NCBI GenBank assembly: GCA_964483395.1
Contig: CAZABT010000013.1
Location: 1 to 38,645 of the forward strand
From: JAAYYM01 sp964483395
GTDB taxonomy: Bacteria > Bacillota > Clostridia > Lachnospirales > Lachnospiraceae
DNA length: 38,645 bases
Direction of reading: 5' to 3'
Position numbers and translations under genes: made by a program. How positions within the stretch are numbered: the first letter of the stretch is position 1; each line of letters starts with the position of its first letter. The notes under the pieces were generated by a model. The model saw only the letters and a program-made list of their open reading frames with translations. It had not been told where the DNA came from and did not search any database. Below are positions 23,820-33,026 of this stretch, in pieces.

Positions 23820-24470
23820 ATGACGAACAGTATTATTTTTGATGTGGACGGAACCTTATGGGACTCTACGGGAGTGGTGGAGAAGGCTTGGAATGATGCG
23901 GCAAAGAAGGCAGGAATGCCTGACAGGAAGATTACGGCGGATGAACTGAAATCTCTTTTCGGAAAACCGATGGACGAGATTATTGAGGCATTATTTCCGG
24001 AAGTATCGGAAGAAAAGAGAGCAGAGTTTGCGCCGTTTTGCTTTGAGTATGAGGAGAACTATCTGAAGAAGGAGCCGGGAACGGTATATGATGGATTTGA
24101 GGAGATGTTAGAGAATTTGTCCGGAGAATACCGTCTGTTTATTGTAAGCAATTGTCAGGCGGGTTATATTGAAACGGTATTGGGTGCTACCGGTTTCGGA
24201 AAATATTTTACGGACTACACCTGCCCGGGAGATACCGGACTGCTGAAGGCAGATAATATCCGGCTGATTATGGAACGTAATGGCATTGAACAAACAGTTT
24301 ATGTAGGGGATACGCAGATGGATGCAGATGCCTGCCGTCAAGCGGGTGTACCGATTGTCTATGCCGCGTATGGATTTGGAAATGTGACAAAACCGGACTA
24401 TGTGATTCATCAGCCTATGGAACTGGTTGATATCCTGCATGCCATCCGTGACAGGGAATCAGGCAGATAA
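23820..24470 (+). CDS. HAD family hydrolase (phosphoglycolate phosphatase-like)
   Basis: A 216-residue phosphatase of the haloacid dehalogenase superfamily with an alpha-helical cap (subclass I). Motif I is IIFDVDGTLWDST with the nucleophile Asp. The cap spans about residues 16-80. Motif II is FIVSNC (here Asn follows Ser), motif III the Lys of GLLKADNI, and motif IV VYVGDTQMDADAC. The substrate is not predictable; small phosphosugars and nucleotides are typical. The ribosome site before ATG 23820 is weak (AGAAAGAGA). Confidence 0.9.
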   Translation: MTNSIIFDVDGTLWDSTGVVEKAWNDAAKKAGMPDRKITADELKSLFGKPMDEIIEALFPEVSEEKRAEFAPFCFEYEENYLKKEPGTVYDGFEEMLENLSGEYRLFIVSNCQAGYIETVLGATGFGKYFTDYTCPGDTGLLKADNIRLIMERNGIEQTVYVGDTQMDADACRQAGVPIVYAAYGFGNVTKPDYVIHQPMELVDILHAIRDRESGR

Positions 24471-24543
24471 TCAACAGTACGCAGCGGAACCTATGCTGAA
24501 GCTGCATAATAAAATAGAACATCATAGAATTGGGGGTCTGTAA

Positions 24544-26145
24544 ATGAAACTGACATTTGTAGGAGCAGCACATGAAGTGACGGGAAGCTGTCATTATCTT
24601 TACGCCTGTAAGAAGCATATTCTGATTGACTGTGGTATGGAACAGGGACAGGATATGTATGAAAACGTGGACATTCCCGTGGATGAAGCATTGATTGATT
24701 ATGTGTTTTTGACACATGCGCATATTGACCATTCGGGTATGATACCCTGGCTTTATGCGAGAGGCTTCAGAGGACAGGTATTCACAACGGATGCAACGGC
24801 AGATTTGTGCAGCATTATGCTGCGTGACAGTGCACACATTCAGATGTTCGAGGCAGAGTGGCGCAACCGCAAGGCGAAGCGTTCACCAAATGTACAGGAG
24901 TATGAGCCGTTATATAATATGCAGGATGCAGACGGGGCTATCAAATGTATTGTGCCTTGCCATTACAATAAAGAAATCAATATTTGTGACGGGATCAGAA
25001 TACGGTTTACGGATATGGGACATTTGCTCGGTTCTGCCGCCATTGAGGTATGGCTGACGGAGCAGGAGGGAACGAAGAAGATTGTATTTTCGGGAGATGT
25101 GGGCAATACCAATCAACCGCTGATCAAAGACCCCATGCAGATCAAGGAAGCGGACTATGTGGTCATCGAGTCTACCTATGGCGACCGGCTGCATGAGAAG
25201 GATCGTGCAGATTATGTCACGGAACTGACACAGATACTGAAGGATACCTTTGACAAAGGCGGAAATGTAGTCATTCCGTCATTTGCGGTAGGGCGTACAC
25301 AGGAAATGCTTTATTTCCTGCGGAAAATCAAGGCAGACAGACTTGTGGCGGGACACGAGAATTTTGAGGTCTATGTAGACAGCCCACTGGCGGTAGAGGC
25401 TACGAATGTGTTCAACAGAAATATTTATGACTGCTTTGATGATGAGGCGATGGAGCTGGTTCGTCAGGGAATCAATCCGATTACATTTCCGGGGCTGAAT
25501 CTTTCCATTACAAGTGATGAGTCCAAGGCAATTAATTTTAATGACGAGCCCAAGGTCATCCTGTCAGCATCAGGTATGTGTGAGGCAGGACGTATCAGGC
25601 ATCATTTGAAGCATAATCTCTGGAGACCGGAATGTACAATTCTGTTTGTAGGCTATCAGGCAATCGGTACGCTTGGACGTACACTGGTAGAGGGCGCAAC
25701 AGAGGTCAAGCTTTTTGGAGAGCCGGTGGAGGTACGTGCGCGTATTACATCCATCAAGGGTCTGAGCGGTCATGCGGACAAAGAAGGTCTGACAAATTGG
25801 ATCAACGGATTTGAGCCGCAGCCGGAACGGGTTTTTGTTGTGCATGGTGATGATACGGTATGTGATATTTATGCTGATTATCTGCATGAGAATTTTGGGT
25901 TCGATGCAGTAGCTCCTTATAGCGGCACCTGCTATGACCTGATGAAGAATGAATGTGAATATGAGGCAGAGGGTGTTCGGGTAGCACCGAAGAAGCCGAA
26001 AGCAGCTACGGCAGTCTTTGCAAGGCTTCTGGCGGCAGGACAGCGTCTGCTTGCGGTCATTCAAAAGAATGATGGTCTGGCGAATAAGGATCTTGCAAAA
26101 TTTGCGGATCAAGTCAATTCACTGAGCGATAAGTGGGACAGATAG
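24544..26145 (+). CDS. Beta-CASP metallo-beta-lactamase RNA-processing-type hydrolase
   Basis: A 533-residue enzyme of the CPSF73/YSH1-like group. The metal-binding signature FLTHAHIDHSGMIPWL lies near residue 60, with further ligands in FTDMGHLLGSAAIEVW and FSGDVGNT. The beta-CASP insert (about 200-380) includes VVIPSFAVGRTQEML. The RMMBL end shows LSGHADKEGLTNWI and VFVVHGDD. About 80 residues of charged, Ala-rich tail follow. Members are endo- or exonucleases acting on RNA, but this bacterial branch is poorly characterised. A G-run at 24532-24536 serves ATG 24544. It is 18 bp before thyA, in the same direction. Confidence 0.9.
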   Translation: MKLTFVGAAHEVTGSCHYLYACKKHILIDCGMEQGQDMYENVDIPVDEALIDYVFLTHAHIDHSGMIPWLYARGFRGQVFTTDATADLCSIMLRDSAHIQMFEAEWRNRKAKRSPNVQEYEPLYNMQDADGAIKCIVPCHYNKEINICDGIRIRFTDMGHLLGSAAIEVWLTEQEGTKKIVFSGDVGNTNQPLIKDPMQIKEADYVVIESTYGDRLHEKDRADYVTELTQILKDTFDKGGNVVIPSFAVGRTQEMLYFLRKIKADRLVAGHENFEVYVDSPLAVEATNVFNRNIYDCFDDEAMELVRQGINPITFPGLNLSITSDESKAINFNDEPKVILSASGMCEAGRIRHHLKHNLWRPECTILFVGYQAIGTLGRTLVEGATEVKLFGEPVEVRARITSIKGLSGHADKEGLTNWINGFEPQPERVFVVHGDDTVCDIYADYLHENFGFDAVAPYSGTCYDLMKNECEYEAEGVRVAPKKPKAATAVFARLLAAGQRLLAVIQKNDGLANKDLAKFADQVNSLSDKWDR

Positions 26146-26163
26146 AAATGAAAGGATCAGTCA

Positions 26164-27012
26164 ATGAGTTTAGCAGATAAAATATTTATAGATATGTGTA
26201 CGGACATCATAGAAAATGGATGCAGTACAGAGGGAGAAAAGGTACGGCCGAAGTGGGAGGATGGAACACCGGCATATACAATCAAAAAATTCGGTGTAGT
26301 AAACCGTTATGATCTGCGTAAGGAATTTCCGATACTGACGCTTCGTAAGACGGCATTGAAAAGTGCAACTGAGGAAATGCTGTGGATTTGGCAGGAAAAA
26401 TCCAATAATGTCAACTGGCTGCATTCTCATATATGGGATGCATGGGCAGATGAGGACGGTTCCATCGGGAAGGCCTATGGCTATCAGATGGGGGTTAAGC
26501 ATCAATATCGTGAGGGTATGATGGATCAGGTGGATCGTGTCATTTATGATTTGAAGCATAATCCATTCAGCAGACGTATCATGACGAATCTGTATGTTCA
26601 TCAGGATCTGCATGAGATGAATTTGTATCCATGTGCATACAGCATGACTTTTAATGTTACACAGCGCCAGGGAGAGGATAGGCTCACCCTGAATGCGATT
26701 CTGAATCAGCGCTCACAGGATGTACTGGCGGCGAACAACTGGAATGTGGTACAGTATTCTGTGCTGGTGCATATGCTGGCACAGGTGTGTGATATGAACG
26801 TCGGCGAGTTCGTGCATGTGATTGCAGACGCACATATTTATGACAGACATATTCCGTTAATACGTGAACTGATTACAAGAAAGCCGTATGAAGCACCGAA
26901 ATTCTGGCTGAATCCTGATGTGAAAGATTTTTATCAGTTTACGAGGGATGACGTTAAAGTGGAAGGCTACGTGACGGGACCGCAGATTGAGAATATACCG
27001 ATTGCAGTTTAA
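26164..27012 (+). CDS. thyA: Thymidylate synthase
   Basis: A 282-residue enzyme that methylates dUMP to dTMP using methylene-tetrahydrofolate. The catalytic Cys157 is in NLYPCAYSM. Other family blocks are FPILTLRKTALKSATEEMLW, the dUMP-contacting FSRRIMTNLY, LNQRSQDVLAANNWNVVQYS and HVIADAHIYDRHI. The catalytic block has Tyr before Pro where Pro-Pro-Cys or Leu-Pro-Pro-Cys is more common, an acceptable variant. It is followed 33 bp later by dihydrofolate reductase, the enzyme that regenerates its cofactor. Confidence 0.96.
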   Translation: MSLADKIFIDMCTDIIENGCSTEGEKVRPKWEDGTPAYTIKKFGVVNRYDLRKEFPILTLRKTALKSATEEMLWIWQEKSNNVNWLHSHIWDAWADEDGSIGKAYGYQMGVKHQYREGMMDQVDRVIYDLKHNPFSRRIMTNLYVHQDLHEMNLYPCAYSMTFNVTQRQGEDRLTLNAILNQRSQDVLAANNWNVVQYSVLVHMLAQVCDMNVGEFVHVIADAHIYDRHIPLIRELITRKPYEAPKFWLNPDVKDFYQFTRDDVKVEGYVTGPQIENIPIAV

Positions 27013-27045
27013 AAGTTATGTAAACCATAAAAAGGAGTAGAGCAG

Positions 27046-27534
27046 ATGAATATTATAGTAGCAGTAGATCAGAACTGGGCCATTGGATACCGCAACCAGT
27101 TGTTGGTGAGAATCCCAAGCGATCAGAAGATGTTTCGAGAGGAAACGACAGGGAAGGTGGTCGTACTTGGACGCAAGACACTGGAGACCTTTCCGAACGG
27201 GCTTCCGCTCAAGAACAGAACCAATATTATTCTTTCCAAGGATACAGGCTATCATGTCAAAGATGCCATTGTTGTGCATTCAACAGAGGAACTTTTGGAA
27301 GCATTGAAGCCATATCCGTCTGAGGATGTTTATATCATTGGTGGTGAGAGCATCTATCAACAGCTTCTTCCTTATTGTGATACGGCTCATATTACAAAGA
27401 TTGATTATGCTTATGATGCAGATGCATATTTTCCTGATCTGGATGCTATGCCGGAATGGAAAATTACAGGAGACAGTGAGGAGCAGACTTATTTTAATAT
27501 TGAATATCGTTTTCTGCGCTATGAAAAGCAGTAG
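27046..27534 (+). CDS. folA: Dihydrofolate reductase
   Basis: A 162-residue reductase that restores tetrahydrofolate from the dihydrofolate released by ThyA. Motifs: MNIIVAVDQNWAIGYRNQLL, the catalytic acidic residue in IPSDQKMFREET, VVVLGRKTLETFP, and VYIIGGESIYQQLLPYCD. AAGGAG precedes the start. It forms the standard thyA-folA pair and is closed by a strong bidirectional terminator. Confidence 0.96.
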   Translation: MNIIVAVDQNWAIGYRNQLLVRIPSDQKMFREETTGKVVVLGRKTLETFPNGLPLKNRTNIILSKDTGYHVKDAIVVHSTEELLEALKPYPSEDVYIIGGESIYQQLLPYCDTAHITKIDYAYDADAYFPDLDAMPEWKITGDSEEQTYFNIEYRFLRYEKQ

Positions 27535-27576
27535 AGCATGTAATCAGAGCGGACAGTGGGAAATGAAAAATAAAAA

Positions 27577-27613
27577 ATAAACGACAGCAGGCGCGAATCC
27601 TGCTGTCGTTTAT
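27577..27613. terminator. Bidirectional terminator between folA and the PBP gene
   Basis: ATAAACGACAGCAGG (27577-27591) pairs perfectly with CCTGCTGTCGTTTAT (27599-27613) around a 7-base loop. T-rich sequence follows on the plus strand and A-rich sequence precedes it, so it can serve both convergent genes. Confidence 0.92.
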
Positions 27614-27650
27614 TTTGAAGGCCTTTTATTGGCATCAGCCGATATTTTAT

Positions 27651-30320
27651 TTATTGTGGAATCACTGTGTTGGGATCAACTACCGTGGGAGCTGTTTGAG
27701 ATGCATCCGGCAGCGTAGTATCCGGAAGTGTGCCGTCCGGCAGCACGACACCTGGCAAAACCGTTCCGGTTCCGTCAGTCGGAGTCGTCGGCAAAGCTGT
27801 TGTTCCGTCTACCGAAAACATCGGAACTCCGTTGATATAACTATGGATACAGTAAGGTGTAGAAGCATATGGATCATTTTCAGGATCTACCATGATCACA
27901 CCCTGCATCTTATAAGGACAGGAGTCTGCTGCCCGACCACCCGTCAATCCGCACACATAACCGACCATATGACGGTCACAGACAGTTGTTGGCTCGGTAC
28001 CTACGGCGAAATACTCTGTGTAGGCACTGCCGTCCAGCTCGCATAGTCCTGAAACAGCCAGTTTGCCGGATTTGTTGCAGACAGTGGCAGTGGTAATGCC
28101 TTCCGGCGTTGTAAAGGCCTTATTTTCCAGATTTTCATGGACACGGGACATAACAGCCTTCCATAATGTTTTGGCAAGTCCGGTTTCTGAACCGCCCATG
28201 TGGACATTATTATCATACCCTGCCCAAGTTGCACAGGTATAGTAAGGTGTATAGCCTGCAAACCATACATCGACATCACTGGAGGTTGTTCCGGTCTTTC
28301 CGGCAATGGACATGTTATCGAAGCGCACTTTGCCGCCGGTACCCTGTGTAACAACATCTGTCATGGCATCTGTCAGTAGAAATGCAGTTGTCTCCTTGAT
28401 TACCTGACGTTTTTGCGGTGCATTTTCAATTAATACATTTCCATCATGGTCTACGATCTTTGTATAGAACATTGGCTTGATATAGGTACCTCCGTTGGCA
28501 ATGGCACCATATGCGGAAGTCAGCTCAAGGTTCGTGACACCATCTGTTACACCACCCAGAGCAAGCGCCTGCGTAATATCAGAGGTGATGCTGCCGTCTG
28601 CCTGTGTACGGCGGTCAACCAGCGTCGTAAATCCAAAATTCAGCAGATAATCATAACCCAGCTGTGGGGTGATATCAGTCAGCGTTTTTACTGCAACAAT
28701 ATTTAGAGATTGCTCAATACCATAGCGTACAGTACAGATTCCTTTATAGCCGGAGCTGTACCAGTTGGAAACTGGTCTGCCGTTGGCGTAATTAAACGGC
28801 TCATCCACCTGTGTAGATGCCAGCGTAAATCCGGCGCTGTCAAGAGCAGGTGCATATGCAGCGAGAACCTTAAAGGTAGAACCGGGCTGTCTCATAGTAT
28901 CAGTTGCACGGTTCAGAGTCAGACTGGCCTGTTTGGTGCCGCGCCCGCCGACAATGGCAGCGACCTGACCGTTGGTATGATCAATGATGCTGATGGATAC
29001 CTGCGGCTGTGGTGTGTAGTTGATATTTTCGGCTACAAATTTATCTGTCGGGCCCATGACAGAGGCCTTATATTCGTCAATGCAGGCCTGAGCATCTTCC
29101 TGTGTATCAAAGATACTGTTGAAACTCTTTTTCTGCTGCTTGAAGTAGGATTCAAAATTTTGTGTACTGAAGTTTTCGAGTTCGCCGTCCTGCTTTTCGA
29201 TCGTCAACTCATAAGTCAGATACAGCTTGGTGTTTTCCGGAAAATTATCGGGATTACTGAATTCTTCATCGCAGATTTTCTGAATGCTGGGATCTTGAGT
29301 TGTATAAATGCTCAAGCCACCGCTGTATAGGGCATTATAAGCCTGCGTGTAAGAATAACCCTTCATTTCCTGCAGGTCATTTATGACTTCCTCGGTCAAT
29401 GTATCTACAAAGTATGTATAGATAGAATTTTTCTCTGTTTCTGCATTGACATTCTGAATTCTGGAATAGACATCATCAGCCAGGGCCTCGTCATGCTCGC
29501 CCTGTGTGATATAGCCCTGCTCCAACATATTATCGAGCACCTTGGTACGACGCTCCATATTATCCTCCGGATGAGAAATGGGGTTGAATTTTGTCGGATT
29601 CTGTGTAATTGCAGCAATGACAGTTGCTTCGGACAGATTGATTTGTGCAGCCGGTTTATTGAAATAGCGCAGAGATGCAGCCTGTACGCCAAGTGTGCTC
29701 TGTCCAAGGTTAATGGTATTCATATAATTTTCAAGGATGGTTTCTTTGTCCATGATCTTCTCAAGCTCCAGAGCAAGATACTGCTCCTGAAATTTTCTCT
29801 TGAATTTTTCTATCATGGAGGATTCAGATGTCCAGCTTGTAAAAACGTTATTTTTCAAAAGCTGCTGGGTAATCGTGCTGGCACCCTCGGAGAAACTGCC
29901 GCTTTGCAGTCCCTTTACACCGGCACGCATGATACCTTTGATATCAATGCCGGGATGTGTGTAGAAACGTTCATCCTCGATGGCAACAAAAGCATGCTGA
30001 AAATCTTCCGGTATCTTGTCGATGGTGACATAGATACGGTTAGAATCAGCAGCAACGAGTTTTGTCAGAGTGTTTCCTTCCTTATCATATACGGTTGTTG
30101 AGAAACCGGTTGGGGAAACATCTATGTTGGATATATCGGGGGCAGTTGCGATGACGCCTTTGAATAAGCCGACACCGGCGCAGACCCCAATGACTGCAAG
30201 CGAAAGCATACATACTAAAACAGCGTTAAAAAATGTAATAGCAATCATCTTTCCGATCTTGGTCGATTTGGACACGAGCGTTTTCTGTTTATGGCGCGCG
30301 CTTCTTCTACCATAATTCAT
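27651..30320 (-). CDS. Class A penicillin-binding protein (PBP1A-like)
   Basis: An 889-residue bifunctional peptidoglycan synthase. A basic cytoplasmic tail and one TM (about 25-55) are followed by a GT51 glycosyltransferase domain (about 90-270) with VAIEDERFYTHPGIDIKG and EGASTITQQLLKN. The transpeptidase domain has the SxxK serine in RQPGSTFKVL, SxN in EQSLNI, and KTG in SIAGKTGTTSSDVDVWF. The tail is rich in Thr/Pro/Asp. GGAGG seven bases upstream (plus 30328-30332) sets the start. The promoter is an extended -10 at 30385-30393. Confidence 0.96.
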   Translation of the reverse strand: MNYGRRSARHKQKTLVSKSTKIGKMIAITFFNAVLVCMLSLAVIGVCAGVGLFKGVIATAPDISNIDVSPTGFSTTVYDKEGNTLTKLVAADSNRIYVTIDKIPEDFQHAFVAIEDERFYTHPGIDIKGIMRAGVKGLQSGSFSEGASTITQQLLKNNVFTSWTSESSMIEKFKRKFQEQYLALELEKIMDKETILENYMNTINLGQSTLGVQAASLRYFNKPAAQINLSEATVIAAITQNPTKFNPISHPEDNMERRTKVLDNMLEQGYITQGEHDEALADDVYSRIQNVNAETEKNSIYTYFVDTLTEEVINDLQEMKGYSYTQAYNALYSGGLSIYTTQDPSIQKICDEEFSNPDNFPENTKLYLTYELTIEKQDGELENFSTQNFESYFKQQKKSFNSIFDTQEDAQACIDEYKASVMGPTDKFVAENINYTPQPQVSISIIDHTNGQVAAIVGGRGTKQASLTLNRATDTMRQPGSTFKVLAAYAPALDSAGFTLASTQVDEPFNYANGRPVSNWYSSGYKGICTVRYGIEQSLNIVAVKTLTDITPQLGYDYLLNFGFTTLVDRRTQADGSITSDITQALALGGVTDGVTNLELTSAYGAIANGGTYIKPMFYTKIVDHDGNVLIENAPQKRQVIKETTAFLLTDAMTDVVTQGTGGKVRFDNMSIAGKTGTTSSDVDVWFAGYTPYYTCATWAGYDNNVHMGGSETGLAKTLWKAVMSRVHENLENKAFTTPEGITTATVCNKSGKLAVSGLCELDGSAYTEYFAVGTEPTTVCDRHMVGYVCGLTGGRAADSCPYKMQGVIMVDPENDPYASTPYCIHSYINGVPMFSVDGTTALPTTPTDGTGTVLPGVVLPDGTLPDTTLPDASQTAPTVVDPNTVIPQ

Positions 30321-30384
30321 GCTGAAACCTCCTGACTTGGTGCATCAATCAATCTGCGATTCATTTGCTGATCGCATATCGTTC

Positions 30385-30393
30385 ATTATAACA
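30385..30393 (-). promoter_or_regulatory. Extended -10 promoter of the PBP gene
   Basis: On the minus strand TGTTATAAT (TG, one base, TATAAT) lies about 65 bp before the start, in an A/T-rich stretch with a weak TTTATT -35. The divergent YigZ gene has a TATAAT at 30475-30480 with no good -35. Confidence 0.5.
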
Positions 30394-30567
30394 AATTTTA
30401 TAATTTAAATAAAGAGGGAAATCCCCCTGTAAAGAATTGTTCACAAATGAGTGTGCTTTTATACAGGTGTGTTGTATAATATGATTGGCGAAAGCTTTTC
30501 AAGCATCGGCTGAAATGATATATGTTTTAGAATCGTGAGAGTGTGTGGAAAATGAGGTAGGACAGAT

Positions 30568-31218
30568 ATGGTTGAGAGGTACCAGGAAGTATATTGCGGC
30601 GGTGAGGGAGAAATCATTGAGAAAAAATCACGGTTTATTGCCACAGTACAAAAGGTGGAAACAGAAGCTGAGGCTGTAGATTTTATAGATAAGACAAAGA
30701 AAAAGTATTGGGATGCGACCCACAACTGTTCTGCGTTTGTGCTGGGTCTGAATTCAGAAATATCGAGATGCTCGGATGACGGTGAGCCGGGAGGGACTGC
30801 CGGTCGGCCTATGCTTGAGGTACTGTTGGGGGAGAAAATCCGAAATGTGGCAGTTGTTGTAACACGATATTTTGGAGGAACCCTGTTGGGCACGGGTGGA
30901 CTGGTACGGGCTTATAGTCGTGCAGTGAAGGAAGGGCTTGCGCATTGTGAAATCATAGAGAAGGAGTATGCATTGCTGCTTCATGTGACGACCGACTATA
31001 ACGGTATCGGAAAGGTACAATATATAATAGGAAAGAATGGTTATCCTATTCTGACGGTTGAGTATACGGAGCAGGTTGCCCTGCAGACTTTGATACCGAT
31101 CAATGAAGTGGGAAAAGCAAAGGCTGAACTGACAGAAGCCACCAATGGACAGGCTGGATTGACAGATGGAGAGGAAGTTTATTATGCGGTCATTGATGGA
31201 AAACCAAGAGTATTTTGA
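30568..31218 (+). CDS. YigZ/IMPACT family protein
   Basis: A 216-residue protein. The N-terminal UPF0029 domain shows EKKSRFIATVQKVETEAEA, the family-defining ATHNCSAFVLG, CSDDGEPGGTAGRPMLEVL and RYFGGTLLGTGGLVRAYS. The C-terminal domain (about 140-216) is a ferredoxin-like fold resembling the end of EF-G. Bacterial members are of uncertain function, with suggested links to translation and nucleic-acid binding. GAGGTAGGA supports the start. It lies upstream of mgtE, which has a separate promoter. Confidence 0.93.
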   Translation: MVERYQEVYCGGEGEIIEKKSRFIATVQKVETEAEAVDFIDKTKKKYWDATHNCSAFVLGLNSEISRCSDDGEPGGTAGRPMLEVLLGEKIRNVAVVVTRYFGGTLLGTGGLVRAYSRAVKEGLAHCEIIEKEYALLLHVTTDYNGIGKVQYIIGKNGYPILTVEYTEQVALQTLIPINEVGKAKAELTEATNGQAGLTDGEEVYYAVIDGKPRVF

Positions 31219-31254
31219 AGCGACAGGGATGAATTGGAAATGATGAAGATTTAA

Positions 31255-31283
31255 TTGACATAAAAAATCATGTTTGGTATAGT
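31255..31283 (+). promoter_or_regulatory. mgtE promoter
   Basis: TTGACA (31255-31260), a 17-bp spacer and TATAGT (31278-31283). Initiation is expected near 31290, giving an unusually long leader of about 177 nt before mgtE. Confidence 0.85.
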
Positions 31284-31289
31284 TGTTAT

Positions 31290-31466
31290 GGATTAAAAGT
31301 CTAATCTCTATACAAAATACAGCAATTCGAGAGGCGGTGGTTTATATGAAGAAGATAAAGAGCAATTCGTTATCTGATGTTCCGGGTCGAAGTCCGCGCG
31401 TTAATCATTTGAACCACTACATAATGCGTGCAGACTTTATTTTGCGCGCCTCAAAGGAGAATTGCC
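31290..31466 (+). promoter_or_regulatory. Long mgtE leader with possible regulatory structure
   Basis: I cannot match this leader to the M-box consensus. Pairings visible by eye: GTGGTT (31337-31342) with AACCAC (31412-31417), which would cover the upstream ORF's ribosome site; GATAA (31354-31358) with TTATC (31370-31374); and GCGCG (31396-31400) with CGCGC (31445-31449), ending just before the mgtE ribosome site at 31454-31460. The first and third together could link translation of the upstream ORF to mgtE access. Confidence 0.45.
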
Positions 31467-31501
31467 ATGGAAAATATGGAGAAGATCAAAGATCTGATTG
31501 A
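31346..31501 (+). CDS. Candidate leader peptide overlapping mgtE
   Basis: A 51-codon frame beginning MKKIKSNSLSDVPGRSPRV, preceded by GAGG at 31331-31334 and GGTGG at 31336-31340. It ends 35 bases inside mgtE in a different frame. The product is basic and hydrophilic, with no membrane segment or known domain. Its interest is positional: it fills most of the leader and its translation would disturb the pairings listed for that leader. Leader peptides control the Mg2+ transporter mgtA in enterics, but that is an analogy, not homology. It may be untranslated. Confidence 0.35.
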   Translation: MKKIKSNSLSDVPGRSPRVNHLNHYIMRADFILRASKENCHGKYGEDQRSD

Positions 31502-32807
31502 CAACAAGCAGTATACTCTCTTGCGTCAGGAATTATCCGAGTTGAATGAGGCGGATATTGCGACGCTTCTTGAAGAATTACCCGAAGAAGAATTGATTAA
31601 GATATTCAGGATTCTGCCGAAGTCCATTGCGGCAGATGTATTTTCGTACCTTCCGATTGAAACAGAGCAAATGATCATTGCCGCTCTGACAGATCGAGAG
31701 GCGGCTAATATTATCAATAATCTGATGGCAGATGATGCAACGGATTTACTAGAGGAAATGCCGGCAAATGTAGTCAAGAAGCTGCTGGCCAATGCAAATT
31801 CCGAGACTAGACGTGACATCAATCATTTGCTGCGTTATCCGGAAGATTCTGCCGGCTCCATCATGACGGTAGAGTTTGTGGATTTGAAAGAAAATCTGAC
31901 AGTGGAGCAGGCAATTGCGCGTATACGTAAGACGGGCGTTGACAAGGAAACGATCAATATCTGTTATGTACTGGATGCCCAGCGAAGACTGCTGGGCACG
32001 GTTTCACTCCGTTATCTGCTGCTTTCCGATGCGGATGCAAAAATCGGAGATATCATGAATGAAAATGTCATTTCGATCAAGACCCTGATGGATCAGGAAG
32101 AGGTCGCAATGATGTTTCAGAAATATGATTTTACTTCCATGCCGGTCGTTGATAATGAGAACAGGCTGGTCGGTATCATTACAGTCGATGATGTTGTTGA
32201 TATCATGCGGGAAGAGGCTACCGAGGATATTGAAAAGATGGCGGCTATTGTGCCATCAGATAAACCATATATGAAAACAGGTATTTTTGAAACATGGAAA
32301 AAACGTATTCCGTGGCTGCTGCTTCTGATGATATCGGCGACGGTCACAGGCGGGATTATACTATATTATGAAGAAGCACTCGGAACCTATGTTGTGTTGA
32401 CGGCATTTATTCCGATGCTGATGGATACAGGCGGAAATGCAGGGGGACAGGCAAGTGTTACGGTGATTCGAGCATTGTCATTGCAGGAGATTGATTTTAA
32501 AGATATATTTGCAATCATTTGGAAGGAAGCACGGGTCGCAGTTCTATGCGGAATTACGCTTGCGGCTGCAAATTTTGTGAAGCTGATGCTGTTTGACAAA
32601 GTATCTCTGACCATTGCATTTGTCGTGTGCGCGACATTGGTTGCTGCTGTATTCATAGCAAAGCTGATCGGATGCACCCTGCCGATGCTGGCTAAGAAGA
32701 TTGGGTTTGACCCTGCTGTGATGGCAAGTCCGTTTATTACGACAATTGTAGATGCGTTATCACTGATGATTTATTTTCAGATTGCAACGCATGTATTGCA
32801 TATTTAA
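31467..32807 (+). CDS. mgtE: Magnesium transporter MgtE
   Basis: A 446-residue Mg2+ channel. Residues 1-120 form the MgtE N domain of helical repeats (LLEELPEEELIKIFRILP, then LLEEMPANVVKKLL). Two CBS domains span about 125-250, with YPEDSAGSIMTVEFV and FTSMPVVDNENRLVGIITVDD. The membrane domain has five helices, with the pore signature PMLMDTGGNAGGQASVTVIRAL. It is gated by cytosolic Mg2+ bound to the N and CBS domains. AAGGAGA at 31454-31460 sets ATG 31467. In-frame GTG 31428 lacks a ribosome site. Confidence 0.96.
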   Translation: MENMEKIKDLIDNKQYTLLRQELSELNEADIATLLEELPEEELIKIFRILPKSIAADVFSYLPIETEQMIIAALTDREAANIINNLMADDATDLLEEMPANVVKKLLANANSETRRDINHLLRYPEDSAGSIMTVEFVDLKENLTVEQAIARIRKTGVDKETINICYVLDAQRRLLGTVSLRYLLLSDADAKIGDIMNENVISIKTLMDQEEVAMMFQKYDFTSMPVVDNENRLVGIITVDDVVDIMREEATEDIEKMAAIVPSDKPYMKTGIFETWKKRIPWLLLLMISATVTGGIILYYEEALGTYVVLTAFIPMLMDTGGNAGGQASVTVIRALSLQEIDFKDIFAIIWKEARVAVLCGITLAAANFVKLMLFDKVSLTIAFVVCATLVAAVFIAKLIGCTLPMLAKKIGFDPAVMASPFITTIVDALSLMIYFQIATHVLHI

Positions 32808-32860
32808 GGGATACGAAGTGCGCGGCATTTTATGTACGTATTCTTAGAAACTATAGTCTG

Positions 32861-32897
32861 AGTCCTCCGGTGAAACAGCGACCGGAGGACTTTTTTT
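32861..32897 (+). terminator. mgtE terminator
   Basis: AGTCCTCCGGT (32861-32871) pairs perfectly with ACCGGAGGACT (32881-32891), loop of 9, followed by seven T. Confidence 0.95.
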
Positions 32898-32930
32898 GAA
32901 GATTGTTTGTGGAAAAATACAAAATGGTAC

Positions 32931-32957
32931 TTAATACCTAGTTTATTACGCCGATAT
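32931..32957 (+). promoter_or_regulatory. Flagellar sigma-D-like promoter
   Basis: GCCGATAT (32950-32957) is an exact match to the -10 of the Bacillus sigma-D consensus (TAAA, about 15 bp, GCCGATAT). TTAA at 32931-32934, 15 bp upstream, matches three of four -35 positions. It lies about 70 bp before the repeat-rich surface protein and points towards it. Confidence 0.55.
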
Positions 32958-33026
32958 ATAGAATAACAATATAGAAAACAGACAAAATGAAGGAAGCTTT
33001 CAACCATAATGAAAGAGAGGATTGTC

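Noticed and set aside
27638..27645. A second exact GCCGATAT (sigma-D -10 like)
   Set aside because: No TAAA-like -35 lies 14-16 bp upstream, and downstream on the plus strand there is only the antisense of the PBP gene.
31290..31466. M-box riboswitch
   Set aside because: Expected from the gene but the conserved M-box core segments could not be found by eye. Left as an open question to be settled by a covariance search.
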